From Alphaproteobacteria bacterium (lineage in GTDB: Bacteria > Pseudomonadota > Alphaproteobacteria > RF32 > CAG-239), in the NCBI GenBank assembly GCA_015062235.1, contig SUUZ01000005.1, forward strand, positions 1-64,000: a DNA stretch of 64,000 nucleotides, written 5' to 3'. Under the pieces are notes generated by a model that made no database searches, was not told where the DNA came from, and saw only the letters and a list, made by a program, of their open reading frames with translations. Shown here in pieces: positions 17,926 through 27,830 of the stretch; position 1 is the first letter of the stretch; the number at the start of each line of letters is the position of its first letter. Position numbers and translations under genes: made by a program.

Positions 17926-18567
17926 ATGCATTTTGAGCTAGAAGACTTTACCCCAGAGCAGTTAGCTCAAGCTAATACGCTATTCAAGACTCCAACAACA
18001 TTTGTTTTAGGGGTGGCAAAATTAGATCAGCTTCCATTGACTGAAATGCCTGAAGTTGCTTTTGCTGGGCGTTCTAATGTTGGAAAATCAAGTATTATTA
18101 ATGCATTGACTGGTCAAAAAGGGTTAGCTAAAACTTCAAACACTCCTGGACGAACTCAACAACTTAACTTTTTCAATTTGGCTAATAAATTACATATTGT
18201 TGATCTGCCAGGTTATGGTTTTGCTAAGGCTCCAGAAGCACAAGTTAAACAGTGGCAAAGGATTATATTTGCATATTTGCAAGGACGCGTTAATTTGAAA
18301 CGAGTGTTTGTATTGATTGATTCTCGTCATGGAATTAAAAAGTCTGATTTAGAAATTATGGAACTTTTAGACAAAGCTGCAGTAACATATCAGATTGTAC
18401 TGACCAAGCTTGATAAGATAGGTTCGGGCAACTTAACAAAAGTTATGACTGAAGTTGAAAATGAAATATCTAAACATGCTGCAGCATATAGTAGAGTTTT
18501 GGCAACCAGTTCAGAAAAAAATATTGGTATTGATAATCTGAGGGCTGAAATAGCAAATTTGATATAG
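17926..18567 (+). CDS. engB: Ribosome biogenesis GTP-binding protein EngB/YsxC
   Basis: A 213-residue small GTPase. The G1 motif GRSNVGKSS is at 48-56, with GRTQQLNFF after a switch region, G3 DLPGYG, G4 TKLDK and a G5-like ATSSEK. EngB is needed for late 50S assembly. It starts 4 bp after yidC and closes the operon, which ends in a clear terminator. Confidence 0.94.
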   Translation: MHFELEDFTPEQLAQANTLFKTPTTFVLGVAKLDQLPLTEMPEVAFAGRSNVGKSSIINALTGQKGLAKTSNTPGRTQQLNFFNLANKLHIVDLPGYGFAKAPEAQVKQWQRIIFAYLQGRVNLKRVFVLIDSRHGIKKSDLEIMELLDKAAVTYQIVLTKLDKIGSGNLTKVMTEVENEISKHAAAYSRVLATSSEKNIGIDNLRAEIANLI

Positions 18568-18576
18568 CTAGGATAT

Positions 18577-18610
18577 AAAAAATCCCGTCAATAACTTGGC
18601 GGGATTTTTT
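18577..18610. terminator. Rho-independent terminator
   Basis: The stem AAAAAATCCCGTCAA / TTGGCGGGATTTTTT (18577-18591 with 18596-18610, one T-G pair) ends in a T run. It closes the rpmH-engB operon and, read from the other strand, can serve the 1444-residue gene. Confidence 0.85.
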
Positions 18611-18634
18611 AATTACCGATAATAAATATATTTA

Positions 18635-21600
18635 TTATCCACTTCTTTGTTGCGCTCTAGTTGGTGGTAAAGGCTTAGTTCTTCCCTTACTATTTTTAAC
18701 TCTGCGCTCAACTTCATTTGTTTTAGGATTATGTTTAACCCCATTTAAATCATCCAAAGCTTTTCTAACTGCAAGTTCTTTTTCCAAGACGGTTTCGTTA
18801 CCATCAAATTTTATTTTTTTAGTAACTTCTTCTGTTTCTTTTCCAAACAATAATTTATCTGTAGAAACAACCGTTATCCCTTCAGGATTATTTTTGAATG
18901 ATATGTTCAAATCAGGATTTCTTGATCCATCGGCAACAATTTCACTTTTAGCCCTGACATATGGTAAGTATTTAGTAAAGTGAGATAAAGTAAGTTTTGT
19001 CTTATTTTCTTGGCTTAAATTTGAAGTTTGCCACTTTTGACGAGTTTCTACTACGATTTCTGCCTGCACCCTAGCTTTATTTCCTTTTACTCGTAGACCC
19101 TCTAAGTAGTCACGTTGCTCTTGATTTACTGGTTCTATTGTATCTTTATTTTCAGACGAACAAATAACTTTATCAAGATCATGTTTTCTTAACATTAGAT
19201 ATGCTGTTATTCCAACATCTTTCCTAACACCTGTTTCAGCTTTTAATTCTGCTTCAACCATACCATAATATTCTTTATATCTTGCTTCTGTTGCTGGACT
19301 GTTGAACTTATGTGTTTCAAAATTGTATAAATCTGCACCATAAACAATTTTATATTCATCTAACAATTCCTTTATTACAGGCAATTGTTTTGGCTTGTCA
19401 TCAACTGATATTGGATCTACGACCACTACTTTATCCTCTACTGGATTTACTATAACTTTATCATCTGTTGGATTTACCACAACCTTATCATCTGTTGGGT
19501 TCACTACTACTTGATCTTCTACTGGATTCACTATAACTTTTGGCACCCTCTTTTCTTTTTTAGTAATACCAATCAGATCTGCTAAAGCTCCAAAACGTTC
19601 TTTTAATTTTTTAACACCAGGTATTTTATTCATAAATACACCAAACATACCTATACCTGGCTGAATTGGGTTGTCAACCGTTCGCGTTTCTGTAATTGTA
19701 TTGGAAATAGTTTCTTGTTTAGTAGGAACTGTAGCATCGTGACTATATGTTGATTCTGGATTTCTACCAGCATACAAATCTGGTCTTGTTGGTGCATTCT
19801 CAATTCTAGTGACAAAGTTTCTAGATGTATCGACTTGCCCTCTAATAGCCTCTGTAGCCTGCTGTAATTCAGCTGGAGTATGCGCATCTGGATTACGTAA
19901 AATTTCCACCATTTGAGGATCAACATTGTTCTGATTAGCCCAACTTTCCGTTAAAACAGTATGATCTGTGACATTATTATATTCAGGTAGTGCTGGTGTT
20001 TCTATAGCTCCAGCATCAATACTGTAAAGAACTGTCTCTGCTGATCCATATTTGCTAATAAGAGCATCTAATGCTACAGGATCGTTTTTGTACCATGTGC
20101 GAGATAAAAATTCTTTGGCATCGGCATTTATTTGCTCAACATCAACAACTGTTCTGGTTTCGGTAACTGTTGTTTGTTTTGTCTCTTCGTGGCGGAAAAT
20201 ATCGTTATTTGGGTTTTGTTCGTTATACCAATTTATTCCAGCTTCAGCTGCATAACGACCACCAAATCCTGCTCCAATATTGACTGCAGACTGGAGTACT
20301 GCCCAACCAAAACCTTCCCATTTGCTGACGCCTTGTTTTTTTGCATCTTGCATTGTACTAACAACAGCATTGGTAGTTCCTAAAGCCATAGCTCCAATAC
20401 CTAGGCTCTGAGCAACTCCTGGGTTTCCTGTTGCCGCAAATCCTAGTGCTGCTGCTCCTAACGCTGTAGTACCCAAAGTCATCATCATACGGCGATCTTT
20501 TAAGAATGCCTTGATTCCTCTGGGTTGATTATTAGCTTTTTGTTGTTTACGCCATTGTCTTATTTGATAAATAGTTAGCCCAATAGCTAGAGCTGAACCA
20601 GCTGCAAGACCTGCAAACTTGTTAAGTCCACCTGTTGCAGCAGTTAATGATGCATCAGCAGCGGCAGCCGTACCTAATGCTGTTATTGCTCCAGAAATTG
20701 CAAATGCCGATATACCACCTTTTAAGGTTCTGAGTAGCATTTGTTTGCGATATGCTTTTTTATCAATATTTTTGGTAAACCTATCATTTGCCCGACTATC
20801 TAAGTCGCTTAAAGGCATATAAACTTTTTCAATAATCGGTTTATCCGAACCAACTTTTTTAGCAAGACGATGAACGAAACCATCTACCTGATTTATACAT
20901 CCAGCAACAGAATTTTTGTATGATGTATCTGTTATTGGTAAAGGTGTTTCTATATTTGATAAACTATCAATAAATTGCTTTTGATATTCTTTATTAGTAA
21001 ATTGATCAGGCTTTTCTTTTATAATTCCTTGTTCAACCTGATTATTAACATGAATACCATAAATGACGTCAACTACTCTTTCGTTTAATTCTTGAGCTAA
21101 AACTTGAGTATCTTTATCATCTTTTAGACTTTCCATTGCAACAAATTGCTTAGAAATTCTAACAATATTGTCGAGCTTGCTACCTTTTACTATTTTACCA
21201 TCTTCGGCAAACTGTACTTCTGGATTTCCTTGGGCATCTAAAAACGAAAATTTACGGAGAATCTCTATAGTTTCAGGAGCAAGTTCTATATCTGCAAGAT
21301 TTTTATTTGTTGTATCAAATCGTTGTTCTAAAGCTTGATAATCTTTAGATTCTACACCTGAAATATTCCATGAGTTATCATAAGATGTTATCATCTCATT
21401 TAGAACCCTACGATTGGCCTCGATTGAAGGTTTTAAGCCACTGTCTCCTGTAGCTTCAAGAATATCTAACATCTTGTTATAACCTTCGTAGGTATCAGAT
21501 ATATTAGTTAAATCCGAATAATAGAGATTTTGGTGTTGCGCAAAATCATTATTCAGCTGAATCATTCTGTTGTGTATTCTTTCAACAAAAGACTCTTCCT

Positions 21601-22969
21601 GAGCAACATCTGCATTTTTATCTTTAGATTGTTTTGCTTCAATTGACGTTTTCAATTGTTCATATTTTTCAACCAAAACAGATGCAGGAAGTAATGAAAA
21701 AATTCGTTCATCATCAATCATTTTAGAAGTTAATGAAGAATCAAACTCTGCTTGTTGTTTCTCACTCAAAGGAATTTTTTGTTGTAAAATACTTATTGCC
21801 TTTGCGGGATCTTTCATAGCTTCGCTATATATTGAATCATCTATAACGCCCATTTCTTTAAGAGTATTTAGCTTTAATACATCAATCATGAAAGCATTTT
21901 CATCTGATGTCTGGCTACGAACACGATTCCTTTCCTCTTCAATAACAACATCTTCTTCATCGTCAGGAATAACATCATCATGATTATCGTCATCATCGTT
22001 ATGATTATCGTCATCATCATCGTGAATAATTACATCATCATGATTATCGTCATCAATAACGATATCTTCTACTTCCCCTTCTTCAGTAGGCCAGAGCACC
22101 CTTATTTCTTCTTTCGCAATATCTTGATTAGGATGTTCTTGGTGAATTTTTTCTTCTAATTGATCAATAAAATTAATATACAATCTTTGTGTTTTTTCGG
22201 TTAAAGAAGAACCTTCGTTGTATGAAACAGAATTTCTTACCTTATCCGTATGAGTTTTAATCCTCATATCGTCATTAACATTTGCTGAGTAGCCATAAGC
22301 ATATTCAATATCAGCAATCAATTTTACTAACTGATCTTTTTGTGTTGTTGTTTTACCATCAACCATGCTAGACAATACTTCTTTACAATATTGACGCATC
22401 TGATCGGCTGAAACAAAATCCAATTTTGATAAATCTAAAATATGATATTCATATGACTTTTTATCTTCTATATCTTTGGGTGTTTTTTCTTTGTCATCTT
22501 CCTTTGTTTTGCCTTTTCCTCCAGTGTTTTCTTTAGTAATTTCTTCTCTAGCTTTAGGCTTTCCAATCTCTTCTGTTGGAAGTTTAATGCCTGGATAGTC
22601 TTGTTCTATTTGAGATTGGACTGCGTCCAATAAATTACAATAGAATTCTGCTGTGGTAAGACTTATATATTGATAATTGCCCTTTTTTGATTTTTTCTTT
22701 TCTTGATGATAATACTTCTTCAATTTTAATAAATGTTTTTCCTTTTCTTTATCATTGTAGATAGTATCATCAGCATACACAGCGCCCAAGATTGTTAAAA
22801 ATCTCTGCTGTTGGAAGCGTTTTTTATAAGCTTTTGCTATATGTTCATTTTGAGCAAGAACTTTGGTGAACTCGTCCCTAAGATTTACATTATACTTCTT
22901 GAGTTCTTCTTCCATTAACTCAATATCTATAACTTGTCTTGGCCATTCTTTTTCTGTATTATCAACCAT
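18635..22969 (-). CDS. Giant protein of unknown function with acidic and VNP-repeat tracts
   Basis: About 1444 residues, family not recognised. The N-terminal third is charged and helical. An extremely acidic Asp/His/Asn-rich low-complexity tract lies at about 295-350. A hydrophobic Ala/Gly-rich region at about 745-920 holds several possible membrane segments separated by a basic RQWRKQQK loop. A VNP(T/V)(D/E)DKV(V/I) repeat, four copies in tandem, lies at about 1141-1188. A charged, Lys/Arg-rich C terminus follows. There is no signal peptide. I start at the ATG at 22969, where GGGAGAA lies 7 bases upstream; the in-frame ATG at 22996 lacks a site. Its divergent neighbour is dnaJ. The layout (helical arms, membrane hairpins, flexible linkers) would suit a large envelope or host-directed protein, but this is speculation. 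Confidence 0.7.
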   Translation of the reverse strand: MVDNTEKEWPRQVIDIELMEEELKKYNVNLRDEFTKVLAQNEHIAKAYKKRFQQQRFLTILGAVYADDTIYNDKEKEKHLLKLKKYYHQEKKKSKKGNYQYISLTTAEFYCNLLDAVQSQIEQDYPGIKLPTEEIGKPKAREEITKENTGGKGKTKEDDKEKTPKDIEDKKSYEYHILDLSKLDFVSADQMRQYCKEVLSSMVDGKTTTQKDQLVKLIADIEYAYGYSANVNDDMRIKTHTDKVRNSVSYNEGSSLTEKTQRLYINFIDQLEEKIHQEHPNQDIAKEEIRVLWPTEEGEVEDIVIDDDNHDDVIIHDDDDDNHNDDDDNHDDVIPDDEEDVVIEEERNRVRSQTSDENAFMIDVLKLNTLKEMGVIDDSIYSEAMKDPAKAISILQQKIPLSEKQQAEFDSSLTSKMIDDERIFSLLPASVLVEKYEQLKTSIEAKQSKDKNADVAQEESFVERIHNRMIQLNNDFAQHQNLYYSDLTNISDTYEGYNKMLDILEATGDSGLKPSIEANRRVLNEMITSYDNSWNISGVESKDYQALEQRFDTTNKNLADIELAPETIEILRKFSFLDAQGNPEVQFAEDGKIVKGSKLDNIVRISKQFVAMESLKDDKDTQVLAQELNERVVDVIYGIHVNNQVEQGIIKEKPDQFTNKEYQKQFIDSLSNIETPLPITDTSYKNSVAGCINQVDGFVHRLAKKVGSDKPIIEKVYMPLSDLDSRANDRFTKNIDKKAYRKQMLLRTLKGGISAFAISGAITALGTAAAADASLTAATGGLNKFAGLAAGSALAIGLTIYQIRQWRKQQKANNQPRGIKAFLKDRRMMMTLGTTALGAAALGFAATGNPGVAQSLGIGAMALGTTNAVVSTMQDAKKQGVSKWEGFGWAVLQSAVNIGAGFGGRYAAEAGINWYNEQNPNNDIFRHEETKQTTVTETRTVVDVEQINADAKEFLSRTWYKNDPVALDALISKYGSAETVLYSIDAGAIETPALPEYNNVTDHTVLTESWANQNNVDPQMVEILRNPDAHTPAELQQATEAIRGQVDTSRNFVTRIENAPTRPDLYAGRNPESTYSHDATVPTKQETISNTITETRTVDNPIQPGIGMFGVFMNKIPGVKKLKERFGALADLIGITKKEKRVPKVIVNPVEDQVVVNPTDDKVVVNPTDDKVIVNPVEDKVVVVDPISVDDKPKQLPVIKELLDEYKIVYGADLYNFETHKFNSPATEARYKEYYGMVEAELKAETGVRKDVGITAYLMLRKHDLDKVICSSENKDTIEPVNQEQRDYLEGLRVKGNKARVQAEIVVETRQKWQTSNLSQENKTKLTLSHFTKYLPYVRAKSEIVADGSRNPDLNISFKNNPEGITVVSTDKLLFGKETEEVTKKIKFDGNETVLEKELAVRKALDDLNGVKHNPKTNEVERRVKNSKGRTKPLPPTRAQQRSG

Positions 22970-23025
22970 TTTTGTTCTCCCAACGAGCTGATGCATAAAA
23001 CTATATTTATGAATACCTTATCATA

Positions 23026-23059
23026 TTTTTGACACAAAAACAAGTTTTTTTGTCAAAAA
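23026..23059. repeat. Inverted repeat TTTTTGACA-N16-TGTCAAAAA in the dnaJ divergent promoter region
   Basis: Perfect 9-bp arms at 23026-23034 and 23051-23059 lie between the divergent 1444-residue gene and dnaJ. They may be a hairpin or an operator. The dnaJ side also shows CTTG followed 17 bp later by CTCTAAAT, a weak resemblance to alphaproteobacterial RpoH sites. Confidence 0.4.
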
Positions 23060-23215
23060 TAAGTCCATTTATTTTGGGTAATTGTAATGCTGATTTATTA
23101 ATATCAGTTTAAAATCAACAAATGACAGCTAAAAACTTACTGAAATTGCTTGCATTTTGGCTTATTTTTCTCTAAATAATAGGCAAGATTTTATTTATGG
23201 GAATTTTGAAAAACT

Positions 23216-24364
23216 ATGAGCAAGCAAGACTACTATGAAACGCTAGGTGTGAGCAAACAAGCTTCTGCTGATGAAATAAAAAAATCATTTCGCAAGTTGG
23301 CAATGCAATATCATCCTGATCGCAATCCTAACGATAAAGAGGCTGAGACCAAATTTAAGGAAATTAACGAAGCATACGAAGTTTTGAAAGATGAGCAAAA
23401 ACGTGCTGCTTATGATCGTTTTGGGCATCAGGCTTTTACTGGAGGACAAGGCGGAGGTAATCCTTTCGGTGGTGGTTTTAATTTTGATTTTGGAGCTGAA
23501 GCGGGAGGTTTTGCTGATATTTTTTCAGAAGTTTTTTCAGAGTTTATGGGGGGCGGACGAGGTAGACGTCAATCTTATGCTCAGCGAGGACAAGATGTGC
23601 GTTATAATTTGAGCATTACCCTTGAAGAGGCTTTTACTGGAATAGAAAAAGAAATAACTCTTCCTTCAACGGAAACTTGTGAAAATTGTCATGGTCATGG
23701 AACAAAAGATGGTAACGAAGCTCCAATATGTACACAATGTGGTGGCTCGGGAAAGGTTCGTATACAACAAGGATTTTTTGTAGTAGAACAAAACTGCCCT
23801 CAATGCAAAGGTACTGGACGCGTGGTTAAAGATGCTTGTCCTAATTGCAAAGGCAAAGGATTTGTTAACAAACAAAAGACCATTAAAGTTAAGATTCCTG
23901 CTGGAATTGAAGATGATACTCGTATGAGAATTGTTGGTGGTGGCGAAGCTGGAATCAGAGGTGGCGAAAATGGTGACTTATATGTTTTTGTTACAGTTAA
24001 AAACCACAAATTGTACGAAAGAGAAGGAGCTAACCTTTATACAAGGATTCCTATTTCAATGTGTTGTGCTGCCTTGGGTGGAAAAATTGAGATTCCATCA
24101 ATTGATGGCTCTAAAATAGAACTTAAAATTGATGCAGGAGCTCAATCTGATCAAGTTGTTAAAGTAAAGTCACAAGGAATGACTATGGTACGTTCAGAAC
24201 GACGTGGCGATTTGTTCGTTAAACTTAGAGTTGAAACACCCGTTAATCTTTCTGCTCGACAAAAGGAATTGCTAGAAGAATTTCGTTCTATTAGCAAAGA
24301 TGATAAATGCCAACCAGAATCAAAAAGCTTTTTTGACAAGATAAAAGATTTGTTTGCCGCTTGA
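23216..24364 (+). CDS. dnaJ: Chaperone protein DnaJ
   Basis: A 382-residue type I J protein. The J domain has HPD at 33-35. A Gly/Phe-rich linker (about 75-110) follows, then four zinc-binding CxxCxGxG repeats ([32 protein letters not shown]) and the C-terminal substrate-binding domains. It partners DnaK in protein folding and stress recovery. dnaK and grpE are not in the window. A second J protein without zinc fingers lies 1.6 kb downstream on the other strand. Confidence 0.96.
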   Translation: MSKQDYYETLGVSKQASADEIKKSFRKLAMQYHPDRNPNDKEAETKFKEINEAYEVLKDEQKRAAYDRFGHQAFTGGQGGGNPFGGGFNFDFGAEAGGFADIFSEVFSEFMGGGRGRRQSYAQRGQDVRYNLSITLEEAFTGIEKEITLPSTETCENCHGHGTKDGNEAPICTQCGGSGKVRIQQGFFVVEQNCPQCKGTGRVVKDACPNCKGKGFVNKQKTIKVKIPAGIEDDTRMRIVGGGEAGIRGGENGDLYVFVTVKNHKLYEREGANLYTRIPISMCCAALGGKIEIPSIDGSKIELKIDAGAQSDQVVKVKSQGMTMVRSERRGDLFVKLRVETPVNLSARQKELLEEFRSISKDDKCQPESKSFFDKIKDLFAA

Positions 24365-24443
24365 AAAACAACATTTTAATTGTTTTTTAGCAATCTTTAT
24401 GGTACTATAAAATGTAGAAATGCGTTTTTAGGAGAGAATCTCA

Positions 24444-25352
24444 ATGCCGCTTCAAAGTGTGAGCAATAAAGTTGACGGAGTTGCAGGCTGGGATAAGTCT
24501 GTAGTTGACGTTAATAATGTTGACGAGAATTTTGCTAATGCTCGTGATCTTGGTTATTCACGCTTAAACAGGACTCGTGTTTCGGTTATTGGACGTTTGG
24601 GAAAATATGACTCCTCAGATTTGTATAAAATTCAGGTTCAGTCTAATGGAAAATTGTTTGTTAACCTTCGTACAGGTAGCGACGAAGAGGAAAAGGTTTT
24701 AGACCTTAGTAAACACGAACAGAGGCTTGAAGAGATTAAAGCGCAACTTGAGTCTATGGGGATAAAAAATGAAGATAGCATCATTGATACCACCCCTAAA
24801 ACCCCTTTAGAAATAGCTAAGGCTGAAATTGAAAAAATGAAAGCCGAGCGTGAGAAAGAAAAAGCAGGTCTTTTGGATGATATTGCACCAGGAATGACTA
24901 TTAAGGTTTATACACAAAAAGGTAATCGTACTGTTTGTGTTGGTGATTCTACTGCTGATAAAAATTCTAAAGAATATGCAACAATGAAATCTATCCTTTC
25001 AGGTGAATATAAAGCAAAGAAAGGCATGTATTATATTGAGGTGGGATCAGAAGAAAGTTTGCGTGAAGAAAATGCATATGTTATGCAAATTAAACAAGGT
25101 AGTAAATATACCGATGACTACCTTGTTACTGAAGCAAATTCGCAAGATACTAAAAATGAAACAATTTCTATAACTTCTTCAACATCTTCATCTGAACAAA
25201 TTTCAGCGGCTTATGCTGCACAGATTCAAGCAATGCAATATGATTCTACTGCAACAATGATGTCAAATGCATATACTAATTTGGCATCTATCAAAAACAA
25301 ACAAAATAGCACAGTAAAATTGTTTTCTTCATTAGTAAATAAAAATGTTTAA
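24444..25352 (+). CDS. Unknown protein with a PPC-like N-terminal domain
   Basis: A 302-residue protein with no signal peptide. Residues about 30-80 and 150-215 read like one split beta-sandwich related to the bacterial pre-peptidase C-terminal (PPC) fold: DLGYSRLNRTRVSVIGRLG, then YKIQVQSNGKLFVNLRTG, and later GMYYIEVGSEE. A charged coiled-coil-like insert (about 95-145) interrupts it. The last 100 residues are Ser/Thr/Gln-rich. GGAGAG precedes the ATG. The lack of a classic signal could mean export by another route (for example type I secretion) or a cytoplasmic role; neither is shown. Confidence 0.55.
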   Translation: MPLQSVSNKVDGVAGWDKSVVDVNNVDENFANARDLGYSRLNRTRVSVIGRLGKYDSSDLYKIQVQSNGKLFVNLRTGSDEEEKVLDLSKHEQRLEEIKAQLESMGIKNEDSIIDTTPKTPLEIAKAEIEKMKAEREKEKAGLLDDIAPGMTIKVYTQKGNRTVCVGDSTADKNSKEYATMKSILSGEYKAKKGMYYIEVGSEESLREENAYVMQIKQGSKYTDDYLVTEANSQDTKNETISITSSTSSSEQISAAYAAQIQAMQYDSTATMMSNAYTNLASIKNKQNSTVKLFSSLVNKNV

Positions 25353-25353
25353 G

Positions 25354-25917
25354 CTATTTGATATCAATATCTTCTAGTATACATTCGAAACTTTCGTCTT
25401 TTGGCGAACATGCGTATGCACCGATATCTATCACGCGCAAAATCTTAGGTAGATGAAGCATTCTAATTTGGTTAAATGTTTGACCATCTAGAGAGTAATA
25501 AACAATAAAATCATTACCACGTCTACGAATTTTTAACCAAATATCTTTTACTGATGTTGGCAAATCAATAACCGACCAATCTGAAGATCCTTGATTAGAT
25601 GCGACAACACCTAACTGAGGTTTTGTTGGATTGGGGGATAAAATCCCTGCTTTAAGCCAATTCTGAGCATCTGAACGCGCCATTATGCCACATTGGGCAG
25701 AATCTTTTATTGACGAAAAATGCCATTTAGTAACAGCCGAAAAGTCTTGTTCTTTAGATGTTGCAAAAAAATGTCCATTATCTTTAAAAAAATTATAATC
25801 TACACTCTGCCAAAAATCCGTCTGAGGCTTGGTGGTTATCAAAATACCTTCTTCAATAAAACCAACATTTTGAGGCTCATTTAGCCAATTAAATTCTCTG
25901 ATATTTTCTAAAAGCAT
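25354..25917 (-). CDS. DUF1349 domain protein
   Basis: A 187-residue single-domain protein of the DUF1349 (concanavalin-A-like) group. Recognisable blocks are DFWQSVDYNFFKDNGHFF, a central SAQCGIMARSD, the WLKAGI strand, and WLKIRRRGNDFIVYYSLDG. Members are cytoplasmic beta-sandwiches of unclear role, sometimes called regulators of enolase-like proteins without firm evidence. Its ATG overlaps the stop codon of the upstream J-protein gene (TAATG), so the two are translated together. Confidence 0.8.
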   Translation of the reverse strand: MLLENIREFNWLNEPQNVGFIEEGILITTKPQTDFWQSVDYNFFKDNGHFFATSKEQDFSAVTKWHFSSIKDSAQCGIMARSDAQNWLKAGILSPNPTKPQLGVVASNQGSSDWSVIDLPTSVKDIWLKIRRRGNDFIVYYSLDGQTFNQIRMLHLPKILRVIDIGAYACSPKDESFECILEDIDIK

Positions 25918-26843
25918 TAAAAAGTCCTAACATCCTCATCTGGCATTCGCAACAAAGCTTTTTCTAATTCTGTATCTTTAGTTTTAGGTGTAGCAACCTT
26001 TAAGGTTATAATTTGGTCACCACCTTTTATACCTTTACCTTTTAGGCGTAATTTATCACCTGTCGTTGCATATGGTGGAATATTAACTGCAACTTTGCCT
26101 GAAATAGTTGGAACAGTAACTTTTGCACCTAAAATTGCCTCTTTAAGCGTTATAGGTAAGTCTAACAATACTGTTTTATCAGCAAGGCTAAAATACGGAT
26201 GACTATTGACGTTGATTGTTATTAAAACATCTCCAGCTGATCCACCATTAAAACCACCTTCTCCTAGACCTTTTAATCGTAATGTTTGACCATCTGCTGT
26301 TCCCGCAGGTATTTTAACATTGATATTTTTACCATTGATATTAACCGTTTTTTCATCGCCTCTAGCTGCTGATAAAAAATCTATTCTCATTGTATAATTT
26401 ATATCTTTACCCTTGCGCGGACGTCTTGATGCTCCACTAAAACCACCGCTAAAAGGATTTGCCCCTTGATTAGAAAATTGAGAGAAAATATCTTCTCCAA
26501 AAATTGAAGAAAAGTCAAATCCTGCTCCTTGTCCATTGCCAAAGGGGTTGCTGCTGTAAGATTGGTATCCTCCACCAAACGGGTTTCCCCCAAATCCACC
26601 AGCCCCAAATCCTGTTGGTTTACCATCAGAATCTATCTCTTTGTTGTCATACTTTTTACGTTTTTCTTTATCGCCTAAAATATCATAGGCGCACGAAATT
26701 TCTTTAAATTTTTCGGCAGCTTCTTTATTGTCTTTATTGAGATCTGGATGATATTTACGAGCAAGCCTGCGATAAGCTGATTTTATCTCATTCTCGCTTG
26801 ATTCTTTTGTAACACCTAATATTTGATATAAATCTTTATTCAT
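25917..26843 (-). CDS. CbpA-like J-domain co-chaperone (no zinc finger)
   Basis: A 308-residue type II J protein. The J domain has HPD at 32-34. A long Gly/Phe/Asn-rich linker (about 75-140) follows, then two C-terminal beta domains with [26 protein letters not shown] strands and a [13 protein letters not shown] repeat. The cysteine-rich zinc domain of DnaJ is absent. CbpA-type proteins modulate DnaK under stress and, in some bacteria, bind DNA. It is coupled to the DUF1349 gene downstream. Confidence 0.88.
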   Translation of the reverse strand: MNKDLYQILGVTKESSENEIKSAYRRLARKYHPDLNKDNKEAAEKFKEISCAYDILGDKEKRKKYDNKEIDSDGKPTGFGAGGFGGNPFGGGYQSYSSNPFGNGQGAGFDFSSIFGEDIFSQFSNQGANPFSGGFSGASRRPRKGKDINYTMRIDFLSAARGDEKTVNINGKNINVKIPAGTADGQTLRLKGLGEGGFNGGSAGDVLITINVNSHPYFSLADKTVLLDLPITLKEAILGAKVTVPTISGKVAVNIPPYATTGDKLRLKGKGIKGGDQIITLKVATPKTKDTELEKALLRMPDEDVRTF

Positions 26844-26925
26844 CGTTTGTTAAACTCACTAAAAACTATCCTATATCTTATATAGGTTAGCAAGTTGAGC
26901 TTTGCAAGTTAAAATCAATTATAGT

Positions 26926-27207
26926 TTATTTACAAACAAATGTTGCTCGGCGACGATTATTTTTCCATGTGATGATATTATACAACGAGGCCTGCCTTCT
27001 TCCATGATCATTACAATAAATTGCAGCAACAGGGGCAACCTCATCAACACGAATGTTTGTATATTCATAAACTACGTGCGAAGACGCTTTTTCAACCACT
27101 CTGACGTGTTCAGCAATATAGTTATACTCAGGTTCTTGATATTTTGCAGTATTAGAACACGCTGAAACAAAGGCTATAAAAAACATACAGCAGATTATTT
27201 TCTTCAT
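26926..27207 (-). CDS. Small lipoprotein of unknown function
   Basis: A 93-residue protein with a lipobox FVSAC; the lipidated Cys is at about residue 17. The mature part holds a conserved-looking HVVYEYTNIRVDEVAPVAA segment and two further cysteines (in IYCNDHG and the terminal TFVCK). It looks like the small outer-membrane-associated lipoproteins common in Alphaproteobacteria, but I cannot name a family. Its ATG overlaps the stop of a 53-residue gene upstream (ATGA). Confidence 0.65.
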   Translation of the reverse strand: MKKIICCMFFIAFVSACSNTAKYQEPEYNYIAEHVRVVEKASSHVVYEYTNIRVDEVAPVAAIYCNDHGRRQASLYNIITWKNNRRRATFVCK

Positions 27208-27365
27208 GCGTTGGATTCCCTCGTATTAGCTGTTTTCACTGCTTTTTTATCTTTAGAGTAGGTTACTGGCGACAAACCTTTTACAGGCTCTCCCTTTGCT
27301 TCAATAACCTTTCTTCGCATATTATCAATACTTAATTGCATTTTCTTTACAAATTCTTTGTCCAT
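27204..27365 (-). CDS. Small basic hypothetical protein
   Basis: A 53-residue frame too short for most gene finders. The protein begins MDKEFVKKMQLSIDNMRRKV and ends TRESNA. GGGAAAAG precedes the ATG, and the stop overlaps the lipoprotein start by 4 bases, supporting real coupled translation. It is helical and Lys-rich, with no signal peptide. Function unknown. Confidence 0.55.
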   Translation of the reverse strand: MDKEFVKKMQLSIDNMRRKVIEAKGEPVKGLSPVTYSKDKKAVKTANTRESNA

Positions 27366-27429
27366 AGCTTTTCCCTAAAACCAAGAATTTTACCTACTTT
27401 AGTTTATGATAAAATCGGTTAAATAATGA

Positions 27430-27732
27430 TTAATTAAGCTCGTTATAAATATCTTTACCTGCTTTTAGTAAAATTTTATAGACACGATTGTTTTTAGAAT
27501 CTTTAGAACGACGATTTGATAGCTTGCTCATCATCTGCATTAAATCACGTTTAAATCTTTCGTTTTCACGTAAAGATTCAATATCACGAAGGTTTTCTTC
27601 ATCACCCATTTTATAATCGACAACAGCTTTTAGTGTAGCCATATACATAGCATCTCGCTGTGCTGCATATTGTGCATTAGCTGGGAAAGCAGATAACAAA
27701 AATCCAACCAATACTAAATTAAACAATTTCAT
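27430..27732 (-). CDS. Small secreted helical protein of unknown function
   Basis: A 100-residue protein with a clear signal peptide (1-20, ending ANA-Q) and a mature helical, strongly charged domain with many Lys/Arg/Glu. The ATG has AAGGAG upstream. No family recognised. It is probably periplasmic and is transcribed away from the ELM1 gene. Confidence 0.6.
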   Translation of the reverse strand: MKLFNLVLVGFLLSAFPANAQYAAQRDAMYMATLKAVVDYKMGDEENLRDIESLRENERFKRDLMQMMSKLSNRRSKDSKNNRVYKILLKAGKDIYNELN

Positions 27733-27830
27733 TTTGTACTCCTTTTAATAAAAGGTTGTCTTAATTAATATAATATCTATACTACAAATATAAGAATCGC
27801 TTGACTATGACTTTTTGAAAGTTATCAAAT

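Noticed and set aside
19405..19545. Tandem short repeats considered as CRISPR or intergenic repeats
   Set aside because: They are in-frame codon repeats giving VNP units within the 1444-residue protein.
21940..22075. ATCATCATGATTATCGTC-like repeats
   Set aside because: They encode the acidic Asp/His tract in frame; not a separate element.
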